A stretch of 15,035 nt of DNA from Bradyrhizobium sp. GTDB lineage: Bacteria > Pseudomonadota > Alphaproteobacteria > Rhizobiales > Xanthobacteraceae. The stretch lies in assembly GCA_019243075.1 (NCBI GenBank), contig JAFAUV010000108.1, forward strand, positions 1 to 15,035, given 5' to 3'. Below, one piece after another: positions 1 through 8,028 of this stretch (positions are counted from its first letter, which is position 1; each line of letters opens with the position of its first letter). The notes under the pieces are model-generated. The model was given only the letters and a program-made list of their open reading frames with translations, ran no database searches and had not been told where the DNA came from. A program made the position numbers and the translations under genes.

Positions 1-432
1 CCGGTGGGCTGGTTCCTGGTCATCGACCACAACGGCACCTTTGAAGGGATCATCGCCAAGATGTATCCCGAGCCGGGCGATCCGCCCGATCCGGTCTGCT
101 CGAAATGCACCGACGACCGCAAGGACATGCCGTGGCTCGGCATTCCCTTCATCCGCGACATGAAGCGCAACGGATTGAGCTACGAGAACGGCAACGTGCT
201 CGATCCGCGCGACGGCAAGGTCTACAAAGCCAAGATGACGCTGAGCGCCGACGGCCAGACGCTGACCATGCGCGGCTATCTCGGCTGGTCGCTGTTCGGC
301 AAGGATGAGGTCTGGAATCGCCTGCCCGACACCGCGGCGGCGCAGCTCGATCCCGTCATCATCCAGAAATATTTCCCGACGCAAGCCGCGGCGAAGCCCG
401 CCCCCGGCAAGAAGGCCGCGCCGACCCATTGA
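1..432 (+). CDS. DUF2147 family protein, 3' part (5' end outside window)
   Basis: The reading frame is open from base 1 and ends with TGA at 430-432, so the start codon is probably upstream of the window; the GTG at 4 has no ribosome site visible. The visible 143 residues match the C-terminal half of DUF2147 proteins. These are small exported beta-rich proteins whose genes are widespread in Bradyrhizobium and whose biochemical role is unknown. Supporting features are a phrase of the type G-I-P-F-I-R-D-M-K near residue 50, followed by a D-P-x-D-G-K-V-Y-K strand and a Trp-rich R-G-Y-L-G-W-S-L-F-G segment. Two Cys (VCSKC) near residue 35 could form a disulfide or bind metal. The C-terminus is an Ala/Pro/Lys-rich tail. 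Family assignment is fairly sure; function is not known. Confidence 0.8.
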   Translation, partial: PVGWFLVIDHNGTFEGIIAKMYPEPGDPPDPVCSKCTDDRKDMPWLGIPFIRDMKRNGLSYENGNVLDPRDGKVYKAKMTLSADGQTLTMRGYLGWSLFGKDEVWNRLPDTAAAQLDPVIIQKYFPTQAAAKPAPGKKAAPTH

Positions 433-627
433 GCGCGGCTGCTTCGAGGTTTCGGACAACTCGAAGAACCCAAGGGCGGACAAGCGCGCAGGCTCGTGCC
501 CGCCAGCATCATCCCAAGCTGAGCAAGCTTCGCTTTGGCCACGCGATCCTCGCTGCTCGCCATGGCCTATGCTCATCCGGAGTAGGCTTGCTGCATACCG
601 TCGCTCTCTTGCTTGAGTTGTTTTAAT

Positions 628-1002
628 GTGATAACCAAACGTCCGGTGACGGACTCGCGTGACCCGACTCTCGATGTGCTGCTCGATCTCGACGGGCAGG
701 TTCTGGTGGTGGACCCCGGGGGCAGCCATTGGGTCCGGTTCGTCGTCACCCGTGTGCCGGTTTCGCCGGAAAAGCCGCATGGGCTCGACTACTCGCTCAC
801 GCTGCACGGACCGGACGGCGAGCGCCTGGTCGGATACGACAATGCCCATGCGGTCCTGCGGCAGAAGCGGGACAAGTCGCAGGACCACCGTCACCGATTG
901 CGGACAGTCAGGCCCTATGAGTACCAGGACGCCGCAACCCTGCTGGCCGATTTCTGGGAAACGGTCGATGCGGTGTTGCGCGAGAGAGGAGTGATCCCAT
1001 GA
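628..1002 (+). CDS. TumE-type (DUF6516) toxin of a toxin-antitoxin pair
   Basis: This 124-residue protein resembles the TumE/DUF6516 toxin family. The supporting features are a short N-terminal beta meander, a G-Y-D-N motif at residues 69-72 within E-R-L-V-G-Y-D-N, a D-H-R-H motif at 86-89, a conserved Y-E-Y near 97 and a C-terminal helix with L-A-D-F-W. TumE proteins are small toxins proposed to act on RNA; no activity can be read directly from sequence. The stop codon overlaps the next start as ATGA (999-1002), so the two genes are translationally coupled, toxin first. I chose GTG at 628; TTG at 613 and GTG at 646 are in-frame alternatives, and none has a strong Shine-Dalgarno sequence. Toxin naming relies on family resemblance plus the partner gene. 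Confidence 0.75.
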   Translation: MITKRPVTDSRDPTLDVLLDLDGQVLVVDPGGSHWVRFVVTRVPVSPEKPHGLDYSLTLHGPDGERLVGYDNAHAVLRQKRDKSQDHRHRLRTVRPYEYQDAATLLADFWETVDAVLRERGVIP

Positions 1003-1376
1003 CTACCTTGAAGGTCGGCATCGCCAGCTACGAGGAGATGAAGGCCCGCACCAAGGCCGTGGCACGCGGTGAGCGTCGCATCTCTACCAGCGAGCCGAAG
1101 GTCTGGTTCACTTCGACGGAGTCCTTCGCCAAAGTCCTGTCCGCCGGCAACCGCGAACTACTGCGCATTATCGCCGAAAAGGCACCCGGGTCACTCGACG
1201 AATTGGCCCGCCTTACCGGCAAGGCCAAGCCGAACCTTTCGCGCACGCTGCGGACGATGGAGGGCTACGGCCTCGTCCGCCTCGAACGGGGCGAACGCGG
1301 CCGCATCATGCCAAAGGTCATGCACGAGCGGGTGGAGCTCGACCTGCCGCTGACGGCAGCGCGAAAGTCAGGCTGA
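999..1376 (+). CDS. HTH antitoxin/regulator (HVO_A0114-type) partner of TumE
   Basis: This 125-residue protein carries a winged helix-turn-helix at about residues 48-110. The fold signature is a helix L-L-R-I-I-A-E-K, then S-L-D-E-L-A-R-L-T-G-K with the recognition helix N-L-S-R-T-L-R-T-M, and a wing G-L-V-R-L-E-R-G-E-R-G-R. Proteins of this type (annotated as HVO_A0114-family DNA-binding proteins, MarR/TrmB-like fold) are the usual partners of DUF6516/TumE toxins. It should neutralise the toxin and bind the operon promoter. The ATG at 999 overlaps the toxin stop by 4 nt, with AGAGAGGAG about 6 nt upstream as ribosome site. The N-terminal about 45 residues would be the toxin-contacting part by analogy (inference). 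Confidence 0.78.
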   Translation: MTTLKVGIASYEEMKARTKAVARGERRISTSEPKVWFTSTESFAKVLSAGNRELLRIIAEKAPGSLDELARLTGKAKPNLSRTLRTMEGYGLVRLERGERGRIMPKVMHERVELDLPLTAARKSG

Positions 1377-1486
1377 GGAGCGACCAGCTCTGCAGATTGG
1401 CAGCACAGAAGCCCGGATCGTAAGACAGGCTGCTGAAAGCGTGTAGCCTGCGTGAACGCAAACGAACGGTACGAGCTGGAATCGGC

Positions 1487-2731
1487 TCACTGCGACAGCT
1501 TCACGAAATCCGGAAACTTCAGCTGGCCTTCCGCGATCTTCTGCGGCCAGACCGTGACCTGCCTGGCGTTCTGCCACTGGAACACCAGGCCGGTGACGTA
1601 GCCGGGGCCGGACTTGATGCCGTGGGTGAACTCCTCGTCCCTGCCGTAGAACTCGATATTGCCGATCGTGCCCTCGTATTTGGTCTTTTCCATCTCCGCG
1701 ACCATCCGGTCGGGATCGGTCGAGCCCGCGCGCTTGATGGCCTCGGTGATGATGTAGACGTCGTCATAGGCGGTGTAGCCGGTATAGGCCGGCGGCGCGC
1801 CGTACTTGGCCTTGAAGGCCTGGGCGAACGGCTTGGTCTTGCTGGTCACCGCGACATCGGGCGTCGCTACCGCGAGCGACGGTACGCCGTCGGCGGCGCC
1901 ATTGGTGTCGTTCCAGAAGGTCGGGCTCAACGCCTGCGCCGAGATGCCGAACATCGCGATCGGCACCTGCTGGTTCTTCCACTGCACCGTCGGCTGCACG
2001 CCGACATGGGAAATGCCGGTCACGATCGCATCCGGCTTCTTGCCCTCGATGTTGTTGAAGATCGGGGTGAAGTCGGTGGTGTCGGGCGAGAAGCGCACGT
2101 GGTCCACGACGTTCATGCCGACCTTCGGAAAGCAGGCCTCAAAGCCGATGTCGAGCGGCTTGGTCCAGGCCGCGTCCTCGCTCATGATCGCAATGTTCTT
2201 GAGCTTGAGGCGGTCGACCAGGAGATCCTTGGCCGCGTCGCAGACGAGCTGCGCCTGGGCGGCGGAAGTCAGGTAGCCGTGGAAGGTGTACTTGTTCTTG
2301 TCGTAGTCGTTGTGGATCGCTTTGGTGATCTCGTTCGAGGCCGCACCCGGCGTGATCAGCGGCATCTTCAGCCGCGCCGCCCAGGGCTCGAGCGCGAGCA
2401 CGACTTCGCTGATGTAGCTCGCGATGACCGCGCTCACCTTGTCCTCGCTCACGGCGCGCTGGAACGCGCGCACCGAATCGGCGGACGAACTCTTGTTGTC
2501 GTAGGTGACGATCTCGATCTTGCGGCCCAGGATGCCGCCCTTGGCATTGATCTCGTCGGCGGCGATCTGCGCGCCGTGGCCGGTGTCGGCGCCGGCAATC
2601 GACTGCACCTCGGCGATGACGCCGATCTTGATGGGATCGCCGGATTGCGCATGGGCCGGCGCGGCAAGGCAGAGGGCGGCGGCAGTAGCGGCAAGCGCGG
2701 CCCGCCGCAACGGCGGAAGTCGGTCATTCAT
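1487..2731 (-). CDS. Periplasmic ABC substrate-binding protein, branched-chain amino-acid type (Peripla_BP_6)
   Basis: The protein has 414 residues. Residues 1-28 form a Sec signal peptide: Arg-rich start, Ala/Leu core, cleavage expected after AHA before Gln29. The mature part begins P-I-K-I-G-V-I-A and continues with G-A-Q-I-A-A-D-E-I-N-A-K-G-G-I-L-G-R-K-I-E-I, the hallmark N-lobe of Leu/Ile/Val-type type I binding proteins, followed by the usual two-lobe pattern to about residue 385. It would capture an amino acid, amide, urea or aromatic ligand in the periplasm for an ABC importer; the ligand cannot be read off. No permease or ATPase gene is adjacent, so it is a solitary binding protein, common in Bradyrhizobium. 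The ATG at 2731 is preceded by AGGGAGAAAACC, a good ribosome site. Confidence 0.9.
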   Translation of the reverse strand: MNDRLPPLRRAALAATAAALCLAAPAHAQSGDPIKIGVIAEVQSIAGADTGHGAQIAADEINAKGGILGRKIEIVTYDNKSSSADSVRAFQRAVSEDKVSAVIASYISEVVLALEPWAARLKMPLITPGAASNEITKAIHNDYDKNKYTFHGYLTSAAQAQLVCDAAKDLLVDRLKLKNIAIMSEDAAWTKPLDIGFEACFPKVGMNVVDHVRFSPDTTDFTPIFNNIEGKKPDAIVTGISHVGVQPTVQWKNQQVPIAMFGISAQALSPTFWNDTNGAADGVPSLAVATPDVAVTSKTKPFAQAFKAKYGAPPAYTGYTAYDDVYIITEAIKRAGSTDPDRMVAEMEKTKYEGTIGNIEFYGRDEEFTHGIKSGPGYVTGLVFQWQNARQVTVWPQKIAEGQLKFPDFVKLSQ

Positions 2732-2859
2732 GGTTTTCTCCCTGTGCGATCCTGCTTGTCGTCGATCGCGTATGGTCGCATGTCGCGCCGCCAGGCGGCC
2801 GAGCGGCCAAATCTACGCGTGACGCTGTCGCTTGGGAAGCAGGGCCCCGGCAAAACCGC

Positions 2860-4818
2860 CTATTGTTGCGCCGCCCCGCTCGGTGCCAGCGGCTGGCCCT
2901 GGACCTGCGGCTCCGCCGCATCGAGGCCGAGCACCGCAGAAGCCGCCGGCAGCACGGCATCCGCCATCGCGGCATGTCCTTCGGCGGACGGATGTACCGC
3001 GCCGCCATAAACCGCCGACAGCACGCCCCAGGTGGCGTCATGAATGTCGGCGGGCTGCATCGAAGTCGGCAATCCCTGCGGATAGGTCATGGCCGCGAAG
3101 TAGCTGTCATTGGCGTCGCGGATCCAGCGCGCCCGCGGCAGATAGGCGCGATATTCGCCGGCGCTGCGGCCGCAGAGCAGGGGCTGGTTCGCCGAGTTCA
3201 CGATGTCGGGGTCGAAGCTTTCGCCCTTCGGCGAAAAGCACTCCTTGTCGAAAGCGGGATCGCTGTCGGCGCGCGCGCAGAAACCATGATTGCTGAACGC
3301 GGCCTGGTGCGCCTCGACGAAGGTGAAGCGGTCGGACGCCGGATCGCGGCAGAGGATGCCCGACTGGCACAGCGCCAGCGCCTTGAGCTGCGGCAAGAAC
3401 TCGTTCTGCACGTAGGCGGAGACGTCGGCCAGCCGCTGCGGATCGGCATTGAAGGAGGGATGGATGTCGAACCCGGCCCGGCCGCCCGGACAGGGCGCGC
3501 CGCCGTTCGTCAGCGCCGGATTGGCGTAGGAGGTATAGACCACGTGCGCGAGGTCGCCGATCAAAGGCCGGAGCGCCTCACGCAGTTTCGCGAAGCCGCG
3601 CGGCAGATCGCTTGCGAGCACCGCCCGGGAATCGTCCACCGTGGCCATCACGCCGGTGCGGCGGAACAGCTCGCGCTCGGTCGCGGTATCGACGATCACG
3701 TCGGCGACGAGCCCGGAGAAATAGGCATCGTTGGCGCCGATCGACAGCAGCACGAGGTCGAGCGTGCGGTCGGGCTGGCGGCGCTTGGCCGCGGTGACGG
3801 CGGCACGCAACTCGGCGAGCTGTCCGTTGACGCCGGCCTGGCAGGTGGTGCTCGATTTGCTCGGCGGGCATTCGCGGGCGCGCTGGCTGCCGAACAAGCC
3901 GTCGGCAATGCTGGCGCCGGTGCAGGCGAGCGGCAGATAGGTGACCGCAATATGCGGATAATCCACGGCGAGCGCGAGCGCGGCGCGGGTCTGGTAGCTG
4001 TAGAGCGAGCGATGGCATGCGGCGTTGAACCAGAGCGCGCCGTAATGCTGCCAGTTCGCCAGCGAATCCGGCGCCTCGCAGGCGCGGCCGCCCTTGTAGC
4101 CGCCGCGGCTCGGCCGGTAATATTGCGCCGCAGCCGATCCCAAATAATAGCGGAAGCAGAAGCCTTCATCGGCCAGAGCCACCGCGCGGTCCGGATTGCC
4201 TTCGCCGGAGGCGATGCTGTCGCCGAGGCCGGCGATGAAGATGTCGCGCACCCTGATCTCGGTCGAAATCCGTTGCGAGGGATCCGAGCCCGAGGACACC
4301 TCGACCGTCGCGACCGTCTGGCGGCCGTAGCGGACGCGCAGATTGACCGGCTCGGCGCAGTCGAAGGTCGATTGCTGGGGCTCGTCGCCGTCGTCGAACG
4401 ACCAGGCGCAGGTGGCGCCGACCGGGACCTCGCCGGTCAGCCGCACCACGATGGCATGATCGATCGGCGTCAGGTAGTTTTCCTTGACGTTGTCGCGGAT
4501 GCAGGGATCGGCCACGCGCCCCTGCAGGTCGATGCAGAGGCGGTTGACCATGTTGCGCGCCCAGCCGCGGCCGTCGCTCTGCACTTCGAGCGCGTCCTCG
4601 GACGCCAGCACGCCGCGATTGCGCAGGCTGTCGGCGTGGAGGAGGAAATCGCGTTCCTCGCGGAACAGGCGGAAGCGGTTTCTCACCTCCCACGAAATCT
4701 GCATCGGGGCCGAAGCGGCCGCCGCCGTCTGCGCGGCCGCGGGCCCTGCCGACGCCGAAAACAGCGCGACCGCGAGCAGCGCCGCGCAAATGACCGAACG
4801 TAGGCAAGGGCGGATCAT
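2860..4818 (-). CDS. Secreted SGNH/GDSL-type hydrolase, 652 aa
   Basis: Signal peptide at residues 1-30 (cleavage after A-A-A near Gln30), then an N-terminal beta-type domain of about 160 residues, then an SGNH hydrolase domain at about 192-625. Block I is G-L-G-D-S-I-A-S-G-E-G-N at 197-208 with nucleophile Ser201. Block II Gly is in A-C-T-G-A-S near 301. Block III is S-I-G-A-N-D-A-Y-F with Asn363. Block V is V-H-P-S-A-E-G-H with candidate catalytic His609. The residue three before His609 is Gly rather than the usual Asp. Many Cys suggest disulfides, consistent with export. It probably hydrolyses an ester (lipid, acetylated glycan or similar); the substrate is unknown. The gene lies 108 bp downstream of the YbhN-type gene on the same strand and may share its transcript or use its own promoter near the palindrome at 4873. 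Confidence 0.85.
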   Translation of the reverse strand: MIRPCLRSVICAALLAVALFSASAGPAAAQTAAAASAPMQISWEVRNRFRLFREERDFLLHADSLRNRGVLASEDALEVQSDGRGWARNMVNRLCIDLQGRVADPCIRDNVKENYLTPIDHAIVVRLTGEVPVGATCAWSFDDGDEPQQSTFDCAEPVNLRVRYGRQTVATVEVSSGSDPSQRISTEIRVRDIFIAGLGDSIASGEGNPDRAVALADEGFCFRYYLGSAAAQYYRPSRGGYKGGRACEAPDSLANWQHYGALWFNAACHRSLYSYQTRAALALAVDYPHIAVTYLPLACTGASIADGLFGSQRARECPPSKSSTTCQAGVNGQLAELRAAVTAAKRRQPDRTLDLVLLSIGANDAYFSGLVADVIVDTATERELFRRTGVMATVDDSRAVLASDLPRGFAKLREALRPLIGDLAHVVYTSYANPALTNGGAPCPGGRAGFDIHPSFNADPQRLADVSAYVQNEFLPQLKALALCQSGILCRDPASDRFTFVEAHQAAFSNHGFCARADSDPAFDKECFSPKGESFDPDIVNSANQPLLCGRSAGEYRAYLPRARWIRDANDSYFAAMTYPQGLPTSMQPADIHDATWGVLSAVYGGAVHPSAEGHAAMADAVLPAASAVLGLDAAEPQVQGQPLAPSGAAQQ

Positions 4819-4872
4819 GGCGCCGGTTTTGACGTTACAGTTGGGGCGGAAATAAGAGTATCCATCGAAAGC

Positions 4873-4888
4873 GCGATCACGTGATCGC
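4873..4888. promoter_or_regulatory. Perfect 16-bp palindrome, candidate operator
   Basis: GCGATCACGTGATCGC is an exact inverted repeat without spacer, 55-70 bp upstream of the hydrolase start codon (4818) and downstream of the membrane-protein stop (4927). No T-run follows on either strand, which argues against an intrinsic terminator, so binding of a dimeric regulator is the simpler reading. No regulator gene is adjacent. Confidence 0.4.
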
Positions 4889-4926
4889 CCTCGATGTCTC
4901 CTGGGAAGTTATGGCCAGGATCAGCC

Positions 4927-6045
4927 CTACGATTTGTAGCGCTTGAATGGCTGCACCACGGCGGCCTTTGCGGGCACGGGCGTGGCCGTCGGCTGCGGCG
5001 CGGGCGAGGTTTTGGCGGAGCCGGAAGGACCGTAGTTGCCGTTGCCGTTGAGCCGGCGCCGTTGCTTCCAGGGCAGCACGACATTGAGCCACAGCTCGCG
5101 CGTCCCCATGATCGAGATCGCGATCGAAAACGGGATCACGAAGTAAAGTACCCGAAACACGAGCAGCGTCGCCAGCAATTGTTCCCTTCCGAACTGCGGC
5201 AGCGCGACCAGCATCGCGGCATCGAACACTCCGAGACTGCCGGGCGCGTGGCTGGCGAAGCCGAGCAGGGTCGCGAGGATGAACACCACCGCCAGCGACA
5301 GGAAATCGATGTGCGGCTGCATCGGCATCAATAGATACATCGCGGTGGCGCAGAAGCCGAGATCGACCACGCCGATCAGGATCTGCACCAGCGTCAGCTT
5401 GGCCGAGGGCAGCACCACCTTCCAGCCGTTCTGTCCGAGTTGGCGCCGTTCCTTGCCGGTCACCAGCCAGACGAAGTAGGTCACTATTCCGGCGAGACAG
5501 CCGAGCGCGATCAGGCGGTTCAGCTCGCCCGGCAAGAGGTCCATCTCAGAGGCCGCGTCCGGATGATAGGCCATGCCGATGCCGAGCACGACCAGGTTGC
5601 CGAGCCAGAAGGTCAGGCCGGAGAGAAAGCAGATTTTTGCGACATCGATCGCGTTCAGCCCGTAGTCGGAATAGATCCGGAAACGGATCGCGCCGCCGGT
5701 GAAGACGGTGGCGCCGAGATTGTGGCCGATCGAATAGCTGCAGAAGGCCGACAGCGCGGCGATCCGGTACGGCACGGCTTTCTTGCCGATCGTGCGCAGT
5801 GCGAAGAAATCATAAAAGGTCAGGGTGCAGAACGCGCATACCACGCAGAGCGCGGCCAGCGCGATGTGGGCCGGCGGAATGTCGGTCAGTGCGGTCAGGA
5901 TCACGCCGGTGTCGACGCCCTTCAGCGTGTGGACGAGTGTTCGCACCGCAAGGGCAATGATGAGCAGGCTTGCCGCCATCCCCAACCGCTTCCAGCCGAT
6001 CCATTTCTTGAAACCACGCCTGAACGCGGTCAGCAGTTCTTGCAT
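4927..6045 (-). CDS. YbhN/MprF-type flippase-domain membrane protein (UPF0104, LPG_synthase_TM)
   Basis: 372 residues with about eight hydrophobic segments, first near 22-38 and last near 294-312, ending in a roughly 45-residue polar Pro/Ala/Lys-rich cytoplasmic-type tail. Family hallmarks are T-G-G-A-I-R-F-R at 116-123 and H-A-P-G-S-L-G-V-F-D-A-A-M-L at 266-279, corresponding to the P-G-x-x-G signature of the MprF flippase-like domain. Relatives are thought to translocate or handle lipids in the inner membrane; there is no aminoacyl-transferase domain, so lysyl-PG synthesis is not implied. I chose the ATG at 6045 because GGGAGGACGA lies directly upstream; an in-frame start at 6075 has no such site. 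The following hydrolase gene is co-oriented, which may indicate a joint envelope-related task (inference). Confidence 0.82.
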   Translation of the reverse strand: MQELLTAFRRGFKKWIGWKRLGMAASLLIIALAVRTLVHTLKGVDTGVILTALTDIPPAHIALAALCVVCAFCTLTFYDFFALRTIGKKAVPYRIAALSAFCSYSIGHNLGATVFTGGAIRFRIYSDYGLNAIDVAKICFLSGLTFWLGNLVVLGIGMAYHPDAASEMDLLPGELNRLIALGCLAGIVTYFVWLVTGKERRQLGQNGWKVVLPSAKLTLVQILIGVVDLGFCATAMYLLMPMQPHIDFLSLAVVFILATLLGFASHAPGSLGVFDAAMLVALPQFGREQLLATLLVFRVLYFVIPFSIAISIMGTRELWLNVVLPWKQRRRLNGNGNYGPSGSAKTSPAPQPTATPVPAKAAVVQPFKRYKS

Positions 6046-6624
6046 TCGTCCTCCCGGCAGGGCGACTCGATCCATAAGGGGCCTGTTCGAACCATCGATC
6101 GAACGCGGCGGCCGATCGCTCCGTATCCCGGAGTTCCAAATAAGGCAAAAAGGCCCGGTTGTGCAGTCCTTGACAACGGCGGCCTGACCCTATCGACGAG
6201 CGCGGCCGTCGTCCTCAAACTGCCCCGGATAGGCGCCAAAGAAAGCGGTTTCGGGGCCGATTGTGGCCGGTTTCGCCCCGGGTCCGTCCGGTTCCGCAGT
6301 CCGCCCACCTGGCTGTTCCCGCTTGGCTGTTTTCGGCCTTCTGCGCAACGTTCGAAAGCCAGAACCGGCTTCCATTCCCCTTGAGGCAAAACGTCGCGCG
6401 GGTCCCCGAAGGCTTGTGCGCGCGGGGACCGGCCGGCGTCGAAATGACGCCGACGCCAGTCACCGGCACCGCGTTGCCGGCAAAGGCGCAGATGCGCAAT
6501 GAGGCGCCGCCGCGCGGCGATCGGAGATCGTCGAGACAGGCAAGACACTTCGACCGCCAACGAAGTGTTGCGGCGAACTGAGGACTATATGCGTGCGTTG
6601 TGGCTCCATATCGGAGGTGAAACC
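6046..6624. other. 579-bp intergenic region without a convincing gene
   Basis: The region separates two divergently transcribed genes. Frames open here encode Arg/Gly/Pro-rich sequence without family resemblance or ribosome sites and look like chance frames of GC-rich DNA. A 6-bp-arm inverted repeat GTTCGA-N8-TCGAAC lies at 6085-6104, about 40 bp upstream of the YbhN-type start. An 8-bp-arm inverted repeat lies at 6545-6568 before the MFS gene. A TTGACA at 6170 has only a poor -10 partner at 15-bp spacing. Decayed gene sequence cannot be excluded. Confidence 0.5.
6545..6568. promoter_or_regulatory. Inverted repeat ACACTTCG-N8-CGAAGTGT, possible operator of the MFS gene
   Basis: Two exact 8-bp arms are separated by 8 bp and end 56 bp before the chosen MFS start codon, where a TetR- or MarR-type repressor of an efflux gene would bind. 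No such regulator gene is next to it, and no clear -35/-10 pair could be placed around it, so the call rests only on symmetry and position. Confidence 0.35.
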
Positions 6625-8028
6625 ATGCAAATCGCTTATCTGAACCAGCGCGGCTACGCGCCGGAACCGACGGCCGATCGTTCGCGCCTTTCAAGCGTGC
6701 TGACACTTGCTGCCATGAGCCTCGGCTATGGCGTGGTGCAACTCGATGTCACCATCGTCAACACGGCGCTGAGCAGCATCGGCGCTTCGCTCGGCGGCGG
6801 CGTCGCCGAGCTGCAATGGGTGGTGAGCGCCTACACGATTGCATTCGCCGCGCTGATCCTGACCGCGGGCGCGCTGGGCGACCGTGTCGGCGCCAAGCGC
6901 GTGTTCATGGCCGGCTTTGCGATCTTCACCGCGGCCTCATTGGCCTGCGGTCTCGCACCGAATGCATTGACATTGATCGTGGCGCGCGCGGCGCAAGGGC
7001 TGGGCGCTGCGATCCTGGTTCCGAATTCGCTGGCGCTGCTCAGCCATGCCTATCCCGACGACAGGGCGCGCGGACGTGCGGTCGGCATCTGGGCGGCAGG
7101 CGCAAGTCTTGCGCTGACCGCGGGGCCGCTCGTCGGCGGCGGCCTGATCGCGCTGATCGGCTGGCGCCTCATCTTCTACGTCAATCTGCCGATCGGGCTT
7201 GCCGGCCTGTGGCTGACCTGGCGCTATGCCAGCGAAACCACGCGCTCGCCGCAACACGAGCTCGACCTGCCCGGTCAGGCCGCGGCGATCGGCGCACTCG
7301 CCTGCCTTGCCGGCGCGATCATCGAGGGCGGCGCGATCGGCTGGAGCCACGCGCTTGTGATCGCAGGCTTTGTCGCGGCCGCGGTCCTTGCGCTGCTGTT
7401 TGTGTTGCGGGAGCGGAGCGCACCGCAGCCGATGCTGCCGCTGTCGTTGTTCGCGCAGCCCATGTTTGCGGTGACGGCGCTGGCCGGCCTCTTTGTCAAC
7501 ATCGCCTTCTACGGGCTGATCTTCGTCTTCAGCCTCTATTTCCAGCGCATCAATGGATGGTCCGCCTTCGCGACCGGGCTCGCCTTCCTGCCGATGCTGG
7601 GCGCGGTGCTGCCGGTCAATCTGGTGGCCGCCCGCGTGGCCGAGCGGATCGGCGCGCCGCAGACGATTGCGCTTGGGTCTGCGATCGCGGCCGCCGGCTG
7701 CATCGCTCTGCTGCCGATTGCGCCCGGCACATCCTATTGGGAAGTTTCGCTTCAGCTTGTGGCGCTCGGCGGCGGACTTGGCCTGCTGGTGCCGCCCTTG
7801 ACCTCAACCCTGCTCGGAAGCGTCGAGAAGTCGCGCTCGGGCATCGCGGCGGGCGTGCTCAATTCGACGCGACAGACCGGCAGCGTGCTCGGGGTTGCGC
7901 TGTTCGGATCGCTGATCGGGCAAGCCGACGCCTTCATGGCCGGCACGCGCGGCGCGCTGGTGATCTCCGCCGCATTGCTGCTGATCGCAGCGATCGCGAT
8001 CCGCGGCCGCGCGAAAACCGCGCGCTAG
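6625..8028 (+). CDS. MFS multidrug efflux transporter, DHA2 (EmrB/QacA, 14-TM) type
   Basis: 467 residues, strongly hydrophobic throughout, compatible with 14 membrane helices. The DHA2 motif L-D-V-T-I-V-N-T-A-L is at residues 40-49 in the first helix. Motif A, G-A-L-G-D-R-V-G-A-K-R-V-F, is at 82-94 between helices 2 and 3. A motif C-like stretch, G-A-S-L-A-L-T-A-G-P-L-V-G-G, is near 160-173. It is expected to expel drugs or metabolites from the cytoplasm by proton antiport; the substrate cannot be predicted. I selected the ATG at 6625 because GGAGGTGA lies 5-6 nt upstream; the longer form beginning at 6499 would add an Arg-rich non-membrane leader. No membrane-fusion (EmrA) gene or regulator is adjacent. 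Confidence 0.9.
   Translation: MQIAYLNQRGYAPEPTADRSRLSSVLTLAAMSLGYGVVQLDVTIVNTALSSIGASLGGGVAELQWVVSAYTIAFAALILTAGALGDRVGAKRVFMAGFAIFTAASLACGLAPNALTLIVARAAQGLGAAILVPNSLALLSHAYPDDRARGRAVGIWAAGASLALTAGPLVGGGLIALIGWRLIFYVNLPIGLAGLWLTWRYASETTRSPQHELDLPGQAAAIGALACLAGAIIEGGAIGWSHALVIAGFVAAAVLALLFVLRERSAPQPMLPLSLFAQPMFAVTALAGLFVNIAFYGLIFVFSLYFQRINGWSAFATGLAFLPMLGAVLPVNLVAARVAERIGAPQTIALGSAIAAAGCIALLPIAPGTSYWEVSLQLVALGGGLGLLVPPLTSTLLGSVEKSRSGIAAGVLNSTRQTGSVLGVALFGSLIGQADAFMAGTRGALVISAALLLIAAIAIRGRAKTAR

Noticed and set aside
1622..3010. 462-codon open frame on the plus strand opposite the binding-protein gene
   Set aside because: Repetitive Gly/Arg/Asp/Val composition typical of antisense reading of a GC-rich gene; the minus-strand protein is clearly real.
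2863..4803. 646-codon open frame on the plus strand opposite the SGNH hydrolase
   Set aside because: It is an Arg/Ala/Gly-rich antisense shadow. The minus strand gives a signal peptide and all SGNH blocks, while this frame has no family resemblance.
6170..6196. TTGACA with TATCGA as a sigma-70 promoter on the plus strand
   Set aside because: The spacer is only 15 bp, the -10 is poor, and no gene begins within the next 400 bp.
6030..6706. Open minus-strand frames in the gap before the MFS gene
   Set aside because: Arg/Pro/Gly-rich translations without motifs or ribosome sites; they overlap real starts of flanking genes.
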